This document shows, piece after piece, positions 1 through 8,957 of a stretch of 64,000 nt of DNA. The DNA is taken from the NCBI GenBank assembly GCA_905221605.1, contig CAJNDS010000523.1, positions 1-64,000 on the forward strand, in the 5' to 3' direction. The DNA comes from Symbiodinium natans (taxonomy: Eukaryota; Sar; Dinophyceae; Suessiales; Symbiodiniaceae). Below the pieces are notes generated by a model that worked only from the letters and a program-made list of their open reading frames with translations, was not told the origin of the DNA and searched no databases. Both the position numbers and the translations under genes were made by a program. Position 1 is the first letter of the stretch. The number at the start of each line of letters is the position of its first letter.

Positions 1-306
1 CACAATGGGTTCCTCGTTCAGTCAGCCAGCCACCCTTAGCTTGAGCCAGGGCACATCCAACGCGCAACCTGAAAAGGGATGCAGCATGTCATCGCAGGTG
101 GCTGTTACTTGTGGCTGCAATGTGCTGCATGTACAAAGCAATGACCTGGAGACGATGGCATCCTTTACTTTGTCCGTGCACAGTAGTAGCACCAGAATGC
201 AGGCGTACCTCGGTTGCTGGTCTGTTTGTAGCGGCAACACAAGGGCCGGCGCGCATAAATCGATTAAAATGGAAAAAGGAAGGCACTCTCTACCCTGCCC
301 CGACGA
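1..306. other. No gene recognised
   Basis: Open frames occur on both strands but none shows a family motif, and they overlap one another as shadows. The stretch lies downstream of the minus-strand hydrolase-like ORF and may be its 3' flank. Confidence 0.4.
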
Positions 307-1296
307 CTACTCCGGGAGCTCGATATGGTCCGCCAGCAGCCAATCAGGATCGCTCAGCAATGCAGGCCACACCACATGCTCCGGGTCCTTGCCGATAACC
401 ACCTGGCGGATTGTGAGGCCGGGGGCCCAGGGGTACTGCGTGCGTCCGTAGCCCTTGAAGGCGGTAAAGTGTGAGTCTTCGGAAAGGGCTTCTGTGACAG
501 GAGGCACGCGATGATTGCCCCGCACCGAGTAGCACATCCGAAGGTGGTGCTGAAAGGTCTCTACGTCCTTTCGTCCGCCATAGACTAAAATTCGTGTCTC
601 CCCGCCCTTTGGGGCTGGCAGCAAAGAAGGCAGCCTAATGGGGCCCATGCAAACACAAGCCCGGAAGGTCGCATGGGCCTCGGAAATTGCAATCTGGTAG
701 GTGATGGTTCCTCCAGAGCCAAGGCCCATGAGATATGTGGGCAAGGAGATGCGAGGGCTCGCATCACGTTGGACGGCCAGTAGGAGCGGTAGAATTTCCA
801 TTGTATACACTGCCTTGGTCCAGGCAGCACCGTCAGGCAGCATCCAGGCAGGCGGGGAGCCTGCTTGCCCCGCCACAGGCCATGCGCAGGCAATGACGGC
901 CTTTTTGAAAGCCAGGTTGCTCCACAGATACTCGATGGCCCCTTGCCAAGGCAGTGGGTGCATATTCTCCACATAGAAATGTCCACAACCAGGGAGGAGA
1001 AGCACTATCGAGTTGGCTTCCCCTGCATCCGCACTCGGCCGGGATACAACAAAGGGGAGGGTTGAACTGCCATGGCTCGCCGTAATCCAGGTGTTTTCAC
1101 GCCCAGCTACGAGCGGAGGGGCGACCAATGGAGGAGGCTGCAGGTTCTCCAGGCCAAGGGGCTCTTGCAATGCCATGGCGAAGAAGAGGCAGCCTACCCA
1201 ATTGATGGGGCAAGGTAGAGGAAGACTGGGCAGTCTTGCCTGAGAGCCGTGCCGTCCAGCGCAAAGAATGTCACACAACAACAAGCTTGCTCCCAA
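307..1296 (-). CDS. Alpha/beta-hydrolase-like protein
   Basis: A 329-residue minus-strand ORF without internal stops. A strand-like segment near residue 97 (SIVLLLPGCGHF) resembles the oxyanion-hole strand of alpha/beta hydrolases. YLMGLGSGGT resembles a nucleophile elbow, although the residue two before Ser is Leu instead of Gly. RILVYGGRKD resembles the strand and turn that carry the catalytic Asp, and a His follows in EDSHFTAFKGYG. This order (Ser, Asp, His) is that of phospholipase/carboxylesterase-type hydrolases; the substrate cannot be told. The first Met may not be the true start, since a second Met 40 residues in (MALQEP) begins a more ordinary sequence. The lack of introns would fit a retroposed dinoflagellate gene. 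Assignment is by motif only. Confidence 0.5.
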   Translation of the reverse strand: MGASLLLCDILCAGRHGSQARLPSLPLPCPINWVGCLFFAMALQEPLGLENLQPPPLVAPPLVAGRENTWITASHGSSTLPFVVSRPSADAGEANSIVLLLPGCGHFYVENMHPLPWQGAIEYLWSNLAFKKAVIACAWPVAGQAGSPPAWMLPDGAAWTKAVYTMEILPLLLAVQRDASPRISLPTYLMGLGSGGTITYQIAISEAHATFRACVCMGPIRLPSLLPAPKGGETRILVYGGRKDVETFQHHLRMCYSVRGNHRVPPVTEALSEDSHFTAFKGYGRTQYPWAPGLTIRQVVIGKDPEHVVWPALLSDPDWLLADHIELPE

Positions 1297-1474
1297 CTTC
1301 CCCTGACTCAGCTCCCTTCAGTTGGAGACTACATCAGCAGTATAACATGATCAATGGTTGCAACTTTCCAAATCGGTCAAGACAACAGCATGACATTACA
1401 GGAATGCCGCATGACCATGGATAACGACCGATGTACTAGGCCGCCGTTTGTTCCGTATTCGCACAAGGTCAGCG

Positions 1475-1921
1475 TTAGATGTCACTATCCGAATGCCGAT
1501 TGTCCTCAAGCAGATGCATGGTCTCGTCATCTAAATGCTCGAGAATGTCGGTAGCAATACGTTCATCGAGGAAGCACGCTACCCACTCTAGAATGACGGC
1601 ATTATCATTAGGGACAGCATCGGACATCGCTTGCAAAAGCAAATTGACTCTATCGGCAGTGAAACGCCATGCAAGCAAAAGATGCTGCTCCAAATGTGCT
1701 TTTATGAGGCAAATTGGAAAATCTTCCTGGCGATGCACAATGATTGGCCTGGCCCAGGCTAAAAGGGCATTCTGCTGTGGTCCAGGCGGACGTCTGAACA
1801 TAACCAGTAACGCCCCGTCTCCTGGGCAAGCTCGTTCCTCAAATCCTGCGAAAGATCTCGAAGGTGGTGTGCAAGCCAGGCACGATGACCTCCAACAGAG
1901 TGCGCGAGTCGGCCGCAGCAA
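1475..1921 (-). CDS. Hypothetical protein fragment
   Basis: A 148-residue minus-strand ORF. The C-terminal 80 residues look protein-like, with hydrophobic helices and an acidic end (DERIATDILEHLDDETMHLLEDN). The first 50 residues are Arg/Pro/Cys-rich and may be read-through of non-coding sequence. No family is recognised. It lies upstream of the hydrolase-like ORF on the same strand and could be an exon of an unknown gene. Confidence 0.2.
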   Translation of the reverse strand: MLRPTRALCWRSSCLACTPPSRSFAGFEERACPGDGALLVMFRRPPGPQQNALLAWARPIIVHRQEDFPICLIKAHLEQHLLLAWRFTADRVNLLLQAMSDAVPNDNAVILEWVACFLDERIATDILEHLDDETMHLLEDNRHSDSDI

Positions 1922-3209
1922 CCATGGTGAGGGTCCGTTGATTAGGACGTCCTTGGGCTCCGAGGCATCGCGGATTCCTTGCAGTACGAGGAGCTTGGTG
2001 AGCGATATCCAGCCAGCACTACAAGTGTGGCCGTGGCCTTCGAGGATGGGCTCGCTGGAAAGATCTCCGGGTGCTCGTCAGGGAACATCTTTCCCAGTCA
2101 CTGTCGCCATCTCCATTGACAGCAGTGTAAAGGCTGCCACCAATGACCAACGGAGCAGCCATGCCGGGCAGTTAGTTCGGGGAGAGCAAGCGGGCGCCTG
2201 CTTCTGTGAGCCCTGGCGGCACAGAACAGTGGGGCAAGTCTGAGAGGGCTGTGAGCCACAGGAACAAACTGTCAATCCATGCGGGGAACTAGGGCGTGTG
2301 AGTGCGGGCGCACTCACGTACCCAACATCAAGTCACTCCCGCACCCTCACAAGATTCTCCGCAGGTAATACTCGGGAGGGAGCAACCCGAACGGGAGCTC
2401 CTGAGCCGCTTTACCAAACCCCTGCTCGGAAATGCGGTGAGGCCACTGCTCGTCAAACTTGTGCAGAGAACGTAAATGGATCTACTGCCTTGAGAAGAGA
2501 TGCAGGTTCCTACACCGCCGTGTGAGTGCGGGCGCACTCACGTGGCATGAGCAACTTAACCGTCCTCCTCCACTTGCCCAGTAACTGGGTCCGAGTCTGG
2601 CTGGAGGAGGGGAAGGGTGTAGCATTGTCTCGCATTCGCGCGACACCCAAGTCCATCAATTCCGTAACATGAAGCTGCAATTTGAAATGGGTGCAGTTCA
2701 CACGCACGACGGGCACAACACGCTGTGTACTGGCGAAGGTTGACGTCGATGTTACAAAACGCCTGCACGATGCCCAAGCCCCGATGATACCTCCCCAGCG
2801 CCGACAAACAGCAGCCACTCTCGCGGTTTACCTGAGGGATGGGAGGGCAACCCATAATTCTCGACTCCAGGAGCGACGTGAGGGAGGCAAGCATCACAAC
2901 AACCCCAATTCGACTGTTGTTGCCGCCAGAGGTACACCTGTGGAGGCTCGGAGAGGCCTTTGCGCGGCTCTATAATTAACTACAGGCTCAAGCACACAGT
3001 GCACGCATCAAAGAGGATGCAACGCAATGCATCCAATGGGCAGTCGTGAAGGTGTCTATCGCCGTGCCTGGAGGCGGGCCTACAGTCGGCCGAAGTAGGG
3101 CTTAACTGCGAGACAATCACAAGCAGCAGAGCAAGACGTTCCATATGGCTTTAAGGGCTGGATGCCTCAATCATGTTGGTGATGCCTTCCTGAGGGGGAA
3201 GGCGGTGGA
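1922..3209. other. No gene recognised; contains paired palindromes
   Basis: No ORF here has recognisable motifs. The only clear structure is a pair of identical 25-bp palindromic units at 2295 and 2519, annotated separately. Confidence 0.4.
2295..2543. repeat. Two identical 25-bp palindromes flanking 199 bp
   Basis: The 25-bp unit occurs at 2295-2319 and 2519-2543. Each contains GTGAGTGCG-GG-CGCACTCAC, a 9-bp perfect stem with a 2-base loop. Because the unit is self-complementary, the two copies are direct and inverted repeats of each other. They may be the ends of a small non-autonomous element, or paired protein-binding or hairpin sites. Confidence 0.6.
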
Positions 3210-3797
3210 CTACCTCGGATCTACAGAGTTGACCTGAGCCAGCACTGCACAGCACCCATGAAAAAGTCCCGCCAACACATTCCCTAGAATGCAAAACCGC
3301 GATAGCAATGTGAAAGTAGAGAACGAGACCCTCATGCTTCCAAGGCCAAGTATTGGTGAAGGGGCGGGGTCCCCACTGCATTTTTCGGAAGTATATTTGC
3401 ATTCGAAGCAAAAGAAGCTTGGAGTACTGCCGACGCAGGACTTACAACTGCCCCTTGTGAGAAAGATCGACACTCGAGGTGCCCACTGCGTTCTCTCATC
3501 GCTTGCACGCATTTGACCATCAACAGGGACACAGGCCACTACAAGAAGCCAAAACAGGGCAAGGTAGGTCATTCCAATCGCTTGGGTTGAGGAGCTGCAG
3601 GTGCCAGAACGGCCAGCCAACAGCAACGGGTGAACGCGAGCCCTTGCAGCCAGGAGATCATTGTAGGCAGAAACAGTGAACGGTGTGCCCACCGGCCAAT
3701 CCACCAGGGCAGCACGGAGGGACAGGCAGGTGACTAAGTTGCGAAACAGCGAAGACCCCAAGGAGATCTGGCTGCAGGCGGTTCGGACACAAAGCAC
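3210..3797 (-). CDS. Hypothetical protein
   Basis: A 195-residue minus-strand ORF with a hydrophobic stretch (MTYLALFWLLVVACVPVDG) that looks like a signal peptide or membrane segment, followed by a Cys-containing region (SCKSCVGSTPSFFCFECKY). No family is recognised. It may be unrelated to the neighbouring interrupted minus-strand ORF, which ends at 3914. Confidence 0.25.
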   Translation of the reverse strand: MLCVRTACSQISLGSSLFRNLVTCLSLRAALVDWPVGTPFTVSAYNDLLAARARVHPLLLAGRSGTCSSSTQAIGMTYLALFWLLVVACVPVDGQMRASDERTQWAPRVSIFLTRGSCKSCVGSTPSFFCFECKYTSEKCSGDPAPSPILGLGSMRVSFSTFTLLSRFCILGNVLAGLFHGCCAVLAQVNSVDPR

Positions 3798-4033
3798 ACA
3801 AGGCGGGGAAAAGTTGAGTGGTAAGTTGGAGAGTATCTCCTTTCAAGAGTTTCTTGACGAAAGAGGGCAAGTAACGCGCACAAGGGTGAGATTGGCAACA
3901 AGGCCAGCATACCTTACTCGACAACGAGAAGCTGCTTCACGGACTGACCAAGGGGCAGGCACGTGACGCTGCAAGGTGGACTGTGTGCGAGGCCATAGAC
4001 TGCCACAGTGGCCCTCTGCCTGCGGGTGAGGAG

Positions 4034-4038
4034 AATCC
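4034..4038. repeat. Target-site duplication, left copy (AATCC)
   Basis: AATCC stands immediately left of the 5' LTR and again at 13937-13941 right of the 3' LTR. Five bases is the usual duplication length of copia integrases. Confidence 0.85.
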
Positions 4039-4414
4039 TGTGGAAGATTGTGGCTGATCAGTGATGTTTTTGTCATGTTTTGGATCAGCTTGTATAGGTT
4101 TGTTTTGCTTCGGAGTGATTGGGAATCCGTGTGATCCCATCCTCGATGGTTTATGCCTCGTTGATTTCCAAGGAAATCATACGAGTGTGTTTTTGCCCAA
4201 TACGCTGTTTAAAGTGAGTGTGCAGTGTGTAGGAACTTCGTTCTGAAGCTGAGTTTAAGCTCACAAGAGAGAATTCGTTTAGTTTGTGCACTTCGTGACT
4301 TTTGGCTCAAGTGGCTCTGACTGTGAAAAAGAGAGAGTTGTCCGCACTTGTGTGAGAGGTCAGGGTTCGTGCTTTCAAGGGAAAAGGTACCAGAGGGACC
4401 TTCGGTTTTTCACG
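4039..4414 (+). repeat. 5' LTR of copia element 1
   Basis: Begins TGTGGAAG and ends TTTTTCACG directly against the primer-binding site. It contains TTTTGGCTCAAG at 4300-4311, identical to the last 12 bases of the dinoflagellate spliced leader, about 100 bp before the LTR end. The boundaries were set by alignment with 13561-13936 and by the flanking AATCC duplication. Confidence 0.92.
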
Positions 4415-4818
4415 TGGTAGCGGAGCTTGTGCCTTGTGGTACGAGCCCGTGTATGGTCTTTGGTTGTCTGTCAGGACTCTGTGAGTGCCTGGAGGCAAGT
4501 TTGGGTTTGGAGCCCAGACTGCCAGTGGACCGGAATCTCTTGTACTCGGACCGTGTAAGTGAGTACCGGGAAGCCTACCCTGTGAGGAGGCGGATCCGGA
4601 CTCATCAGGCTTGGAAGCAGTTGGTTCAGCGGCTGTTGAGGCACTTTGGAGCCCGGGCAAGGTGGTTTGTCTGGAACTGGATTGGTTGTGACCGATCTTG
4701 GAGGAATACGGTGCTTGGTAGAGTAGAACTAAGGTTCTTCAGGAGCCTGGACCATCTGGTGTTGGTGAGAGAGTTTTCGCCAGAAGACGTTGTGGAGAGA
4801 CTGCAGGCTGGAGCCTGA
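4348..4818 (+). CDS. Leader ORF upstream of gag (uncertain)
   Basis: A 156-codon open frame starts inside the 5' LTR and stops 11 bases before the gag ATG. It has no recognised motif and is rich in Arg, Leu and Cys. It could be an upstream ORF affecting gag translation or a chance open frame. I see no evidence that decides between these. Confidence 0.15.
   Translation: MCERSGFVLSREKVPEGPSVFHVVAELVPCGTSPCMVFGCLSGLCECLEASLGLEPRLPVDRNLLYSDRVSEYREAYPVRRRIRTHQAWKQLVQRLLRHFGARARWFVWNWIGCDRSWRNTVLGRVELRFFRSLDHLVLVREFSPEDVVERLQAGA
4415..4426 (+). promoter_or_regulatory. tRNA primer-binding site, element 1
   Basis: TGGTAGCGGAGC directly follows the LTR. It is complementary to a tRNA 3' end GCTCCGCTACCA. 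The first eight bases equal the Ty1 site, which pairs with initiator methionine tRNA. Element 2 uses the same 12 bases at 15079-15090. Confidence 0.85.
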
Positions 4819-4829
4819 GTTCAGGAACT

Positions 4830-7800
4830 ATGTTGAATACATCCCCACGACATACCAGTGGAGCTCATGTGAGGAGTCCAAGAGGTGGACGAGAGCGTGG
4901 AAGCTCTGTGCCCATCATGGATGCTGAGACAAGGCGAAGGGTAGACCCTTTTCCGGGTTTGGGAAATCCCAACCCACTGTGGGTGCAAGGTTTGGCACAA
5001 GGAAGCCAACCTGTGTATGGCCCAGTGCCCAGAGGTCGAACTCCCGCCAGAAGCCCTCATGGGGTAGCTACTGGAGCACCCCAACAGACAATGGGAGGCC
5101 CTTCGTTTCCCCCTGGTTTGCCTCAGCAAGCGGTAGGAAGTCCTTCGTTACCACCAGGACTATCCACTGGACCTCCTCAACCTGTGGTGACACCATCACA
5201 AACATCACCCGACGTGCAAGGGTTGACGAGACAAGTGCGAGAATTGGAAAGCATGATGCAGCAACTGGTTGTGCAGCAACAGCAGTTTATGCAAACGATG
5301 ACTTCGTCCATGGTGCAGCAACAGCAGCAGCATCAGCAGTGGATGATACAGCAGCATCAGCAACAGCAGCCACAGCAACAGCAACAGGTGAATCCCCCCT
5401 TACCTCAGGATGGTGTTCCTGAGAACATGCCCAGTTCTTCTTCGGGATGTCAAGGTGCATCGCCAGTGGGTACTCCTGCGAAGGGGACCCAGCTTTTTCG
5501 GATGGCGAGCCCAAGTCCCCCACTGAGACCTCCACCTCTGGAGCAAGAAAGGGAAAGGGATGTGTTTGCTCGATCGGACAAATGGTTGCCCAGTTTGCCG
5601 ACCATTGACTTTTCGTCTTGGAAGGATCGCATCTCTGAAGCTCTTGGATTCTTGACCTGGATGGAGAAGCTGACCAGTTGGGTTGGTTTGGGTTCAGAAG
5701 TGTTTCCCAATGAGCTCATGCATGCGGTGAAGACTCAAGAAGAGTCTCGGCTGAAACAGGATCGACTTACTGTGGAGCAACAGAAGAGGTCGACGAGGCT
5801 GATGCACATCCTGCGACAGACTTTTGCAAATCATGAGAAGAGTTCTCTGATTTTGCAGACATATGTTGAAAGTGAGAGCACTTATCAACAATCTGGTTTT
5901 GTGGCTTTGAGATTGCTGGCGAAGGAGTTTTGCCTGAAGTCGCGAGCTGAATGCCTGTTCTTTCGGTCGCAGCTGGTGAATCAAACCGTGAAAGCACCCA
6001 GTATTCCGGAGATCATTCGAAAGATTGAGCATGAGTTGAACAAGTACACCAAGCTGCTCAATAGTCTTGATCCCGATGTGCATGCTGGTGGTTTGCAGAT
6101 CCAAGAAGCGGATTCGGTTATGGTTTTGCTGCGCAGTTTGCCAGATCGGTGTAGAAGCCATTGCTTGTTGCATGGCGATAGTGAATCGTTTGAAGATCTG
6201 AAAAGAGTTGCTCTGAAGTTTGAGGTGCAACAAAGGGTGTGGTCAGAAGCCCCTGGCACGAAGCTTCAACCTTTTCGAGATCCCAATGAGGGAAAGGGCA
6301 ACGAAGGAAAACCAAAAGGCAAAGGAAAGGAACAGAAAGGCAAGCGCGAATCAAGCAAAGGTGCTGGCAAACGAGCTTCAAGCCAGAACAAGAAGGATGT
6401 GGAGTGCTATGTGTGTGGTGGAAAGGGACATTATGCCCGCGATTGCTGGTATAAGGAGGGAGATTCAGGCAAGAAGCCCAATTCCCCCAATGCTAAGGCG
6501 AAAGCCAAGGCAAAAGGAGATCCCAAGAAGAAGCCCGAAAAGGGAAAGCCCAAAGGAAAAGGCAAAGGAAAGGGGAAGACAGTTGCTGAAGTCTCCCAAG
6601 AGGGTGAGTCGAGTGACTACCAGCTAACTGGAGGTGAATGGAATGAACCTGAGTCAGAGGCCCGAGTGGAATCTGTGTTGCAACCTCTGGAAGGATTGCT
6701 CGATGAAGTGAGAAAAGAGTGGATTCCCCGGAGTACTGATGAGATAGATTGGTCATGGGAAGTTGAGACGAGAGTCCGGATTGCCGAGTTGGAGCATCGG
6801 ATCTCTACCGATTTATCTCAGATGTTGCCATCTAAGTCAGTTCGGTCTTTGATGAAACCTCCGATGAATCAAGTCAAAAGCATGGAAAAGGATGATGCAA
6901 GCAAATGGTGGTTGATTGACTCAGGAGCATCGGTGACTGTGATTGCGAAAAGATACTTGGATGAGTTCCAGATCTTGGATCGGAAGGCGTTGGGACCTAA
7001 TGAGAGGTACTCAGCAGCCAACGATACCCCGGTGAATGTCTTCGAGCGAGTTCGCATCCGAGCCTTGCTGCCTATGTATGAAGGAAAGCAGTATCTTGGT
7101 TTGACATCGGTGTGTGTGACTGGAGTTGTAGCAGATGTGGCTCACAACATCTTGAGCACCGAGCAGATGGTGAATACTGGTTGGGAAGTGAAGTTCACTC
7201 GAAGAGAGATTTCGCTGCGACACGAGAAGAAAGGAGTCATGGGATATGGAGTATCCTGGGCTGGATGTCCTTGGATCTACCTGCAAGGTGATGCTGGAAA
7301 GCGAAAGAAAGTAACCTTTGGAAGAACTGAGGTTCGACCCATGGATGTGGATGATGGCCAACGACCGATGGAGGTTGATCAGATGCAGTCAGTGCAGTCA
7401 ATGACCAAGAAAAAGCAAGAAGAAATGGAGCTGCATCGGATGCGAGGCCACATTCCTTTTTCGTCCGAATGTCCTCATTGTCGGATGACAAGAGGAACAA
7501 CCCAGCATCGTCGGACCAAGGATGCTCAAGACCGACCCGTGGCGTTGCAAGCAGATTTCTGCTTCATCAACCTGGTAACTGGTACTTTTGCGAAAGACCA
7601 GCCGACGGCTCCCAACATGAAAGTACTGGTCATGACTGAAATGTCAACCAGAATGATTGGATGTCTGTTGGTAGGGACCAATGCTGACAATACCTCCAGC
7701 TGGATTCGTTATTGGATGAATGCTTTCGGACTGGACATTGCAGGGTCTGCTGTACTGTTGAGGACAGACAGCGAGACAGCGGTGAGCGCCCTCATCAAGA

Positions 7801-8957
7801 GAGCCAATCTGGGGATTAGGATTGTGACCCAAAGAGCACCTCCGCAGGGACATGAAGCGGTTGGTGGTGTGGAAAGGGCAGTGAGAACACTCAAGGAGTT
7901 GTTCAGCACGGTGAGGTTGGATCTACGAGCGCAGGGCTTTGACTTGAAAAGAAGTCCTCGAGCGTTTGAGTTTGGTCTGATTTACTGTGCTGCAATGCAC
8001 AATCACCATGCAGCTGCCTTTGATGGGAAGAAATCACCCCAGGAGTTGGTACTACAGAGATCCCTCCATGAGTGTGGATCGTCGTTGATAGGTGCTACAG
8101 TTCTGGCTGAGCTACCGGATTCGATGAAAACCACGGCGCTCTCCCGGTTTGTGGAAGCAGCCTATGTGTACCCTGAAGTTGGTGGCTTGACTCATGTTGT
8201 GAGTGCCATGGTGGATGGTTGTCCAAAACACTTTCGAGCAAAGTCCATCAAGCACATCGTTCCGTTGAAGATTGGGTTGGAGCATTGTCAACATTTGCTC
8301 AAGGAGCATGATCCATCGGATACATTGGCTCCCCCGATTCTGAAGGAGAAAGAGGATGGTGTGCCCGATCGGATTGAAGGTGAAGCGGACAAGGCCTTTG
8401 AGGGCCGAGTGTCTGAGGGACCGACCACCGACATGAGCAAAGTTGGACCTCCAGCTGCATGGGTGAAGGAACATGGTGGCACAGCGAACTGTCCTGCGTG
8501 TGGTCCAAAAAGAGGAAAAGCCAACCACAATGCTGAATGCCGAAAACGGTATGATGATTGGTTGAAAGCTCAACGACAACGGTTGGAATCGAAAGAACCA
8601 ACAGAGGAAACTCCAAAAATGGACCAGAGAAGCTCAAAGGATGCGGGGGTGATGGAGTCTGGAAGTGAGCCTTCACTCCTGAAACGCCCGAAGATCACCT
8701 ATGAGAGTCGACCAGATCCCAAGTTGGAGGAGAGGCAAAGCGTCCAACACCTGCGACAGAAGTTGTGGATGTTGACATGGAGGATTTTGAGGATCCAAGT
8801 TTGCCTTACCAAGGGATTCCAGATGAGGCAATGGAACCTGGATACTTCGAAGGAGAAACTCCCGCTGAGGATGAAGCGATCCCAATGGAGGAAGAAAAAC
8901 CTCAAATGGATGTGGATTCAGTTCCAAATGAGTCCAGTCGAGTTCCCCGGCGTTTAG
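4830..8957 (+). CDS. Copia element 1 Gag-protease-integrase polyprotein
   Basis: 1375 codons. The N-terminus is Pro/Gly-rich with a Gln run encoded by CAG/CAA (residues about 150-190). A capsid-like helical region follows (residues 240-480). A CCHC zinc knuckle, CYVCGGKGHYARDC, sits near residue 527, then a Lys/Gly-rich nucleic-acid-binding stretch. The retroviral-type protease has its active site in LIDSGAS near residue 697. The integrase zinc module is H-x4-H-x7-C-x2-C (near 7431-7480). The catalytic triad is read as D in QADFCF, D in LLRTDSET and E in GGVERAVRTLKEL. After the integrase comes a second Cys/His motif (CPAC...H...C, RYDDWL). The last 80 residues, from about 8740 on, are out of frame with the natural protein, which continues one frame back in the next ORF. 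Confidence 0.92.
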   Translation: MLNTSPRHTSGAHVRSPRGGRERGSSVPIMDAETRRRVDPFPGLGNPNPLWVQGLAQGSQPVYGPVPRGRTPARSPHGVATGAPQQTMGGPSFPPGLPQQAVGSPSLPPGLSTGPPQPVVTPSQTSPDVQGLTRQVRELESMMQQLVVQQQQFMQTMTSSMVQQQQQHQQWMIQQHQQQQPQQQQQVNPPLPQDGVPENMPSSSSGCQGASPVGTPAKGTQLFRMASPSPPLRPPPLEQERERDVFARSDKWLPSLPTIDFSSWKDRISEALGFLTWMEKLTSWVGLGSEVFPNELMHAVKTQEESRLKQDRLTVEQQKRSTRLMHILRQTFANHEKSSLILQTYVESESTYQQSGFVALRLLAKEFCLKSRAECLFFRSQLVNQTVKAPSIPEIIRKIEHELNKYTKLLNSLDPDVHAGGLQIQEADSVMVLLRSLPDRCRSHCLLHGDSESFEDLKRVALKFEVQQRVWSEAPGTKLQPFRDPNEGKGNEGKPKGKGKEQKGKRESSKGAGKRASSQNKKDVECYVCGGKGHYARDCWYKEGDSGKKPNSPNAKAKAKAKGDPKKKPEKGKPKGKGKGKGKTVAEVSQEGESSDYQLTGGEWNEPESEARVESVLQPLEGLLDEVRKEWIPRSTDEIDWSWEVETRVRIAELEHRISTDLSQMLPSKSVRSLMKPPMNQVKSMEKDDASKWWLIDSGASVTVIAKRYLDEFQILDRKALGPNERYSAANDTPVNVFERVRIRALLPMYEGKQYLGLTSVCVTGVVADVAHNILSTEQMVNTGWEVKFTRREISLRHEKKGVMGYGVSWAGCPWIYLQGDAGKRKKVTFGRTEVRPMDVDDGQRPMEVDQMQSVQSMTKKKQEEMELHRMRGHIPFSSECPHCRMTRGTTQHRRTKDAQDRPVALQADFCFINLVTGTFAKDQPTAPNMKVLVMTEMSTRMIGCLLVGTNADNTSSWIRYWMNAFGLDIAGSAVLLRTDSETAVSALIKRANLGIRIVTQRAPPQGHEAVGGVERAVRTLKELFSTVRLDLRAQGFDLKRSPRAFEFGLIYCAAMHNHHAAAFDGKKSPQELVLQRSLHECGSSLIGATVLAELPDSMKTTALSRFVEAAYVYPEVGGLTHVVSAMVDGCPKHFRAKSIKHIVPLKIGLEHCQHLLKEHDPSDTLAPPILKEKEDGVPDRIEGEADKAFEGRVSEGPTTDMSKVGPPAAWVKEHGGTANCPACGPKRGKANHNAECRKRYDDWLKAQRQRLESKEPTEETPKMDQRSSKDAGVMESGSEPSLLKRPKITYESRPDPKLEERQSVQHLRQKLWMLTWRILRIQVCLTKGFQMRQWNLDTSKEKLPLRMKRSQWRKKNLKWMWIQFQMSPVEFPGV

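Noticed and set aside
1479-2243. 254-codon plus-strand ORF
   Set aside because: Ser/Arg/Cys-rich with no motif; appears to be the shadow of the minus-strand frame and of non-coding sequence.
4348-4818. Leader ORF as a true gene of element 1
   Set aside because: No motif, starts within the LTR and stops just before gag; kept only as a low-confidence entry.
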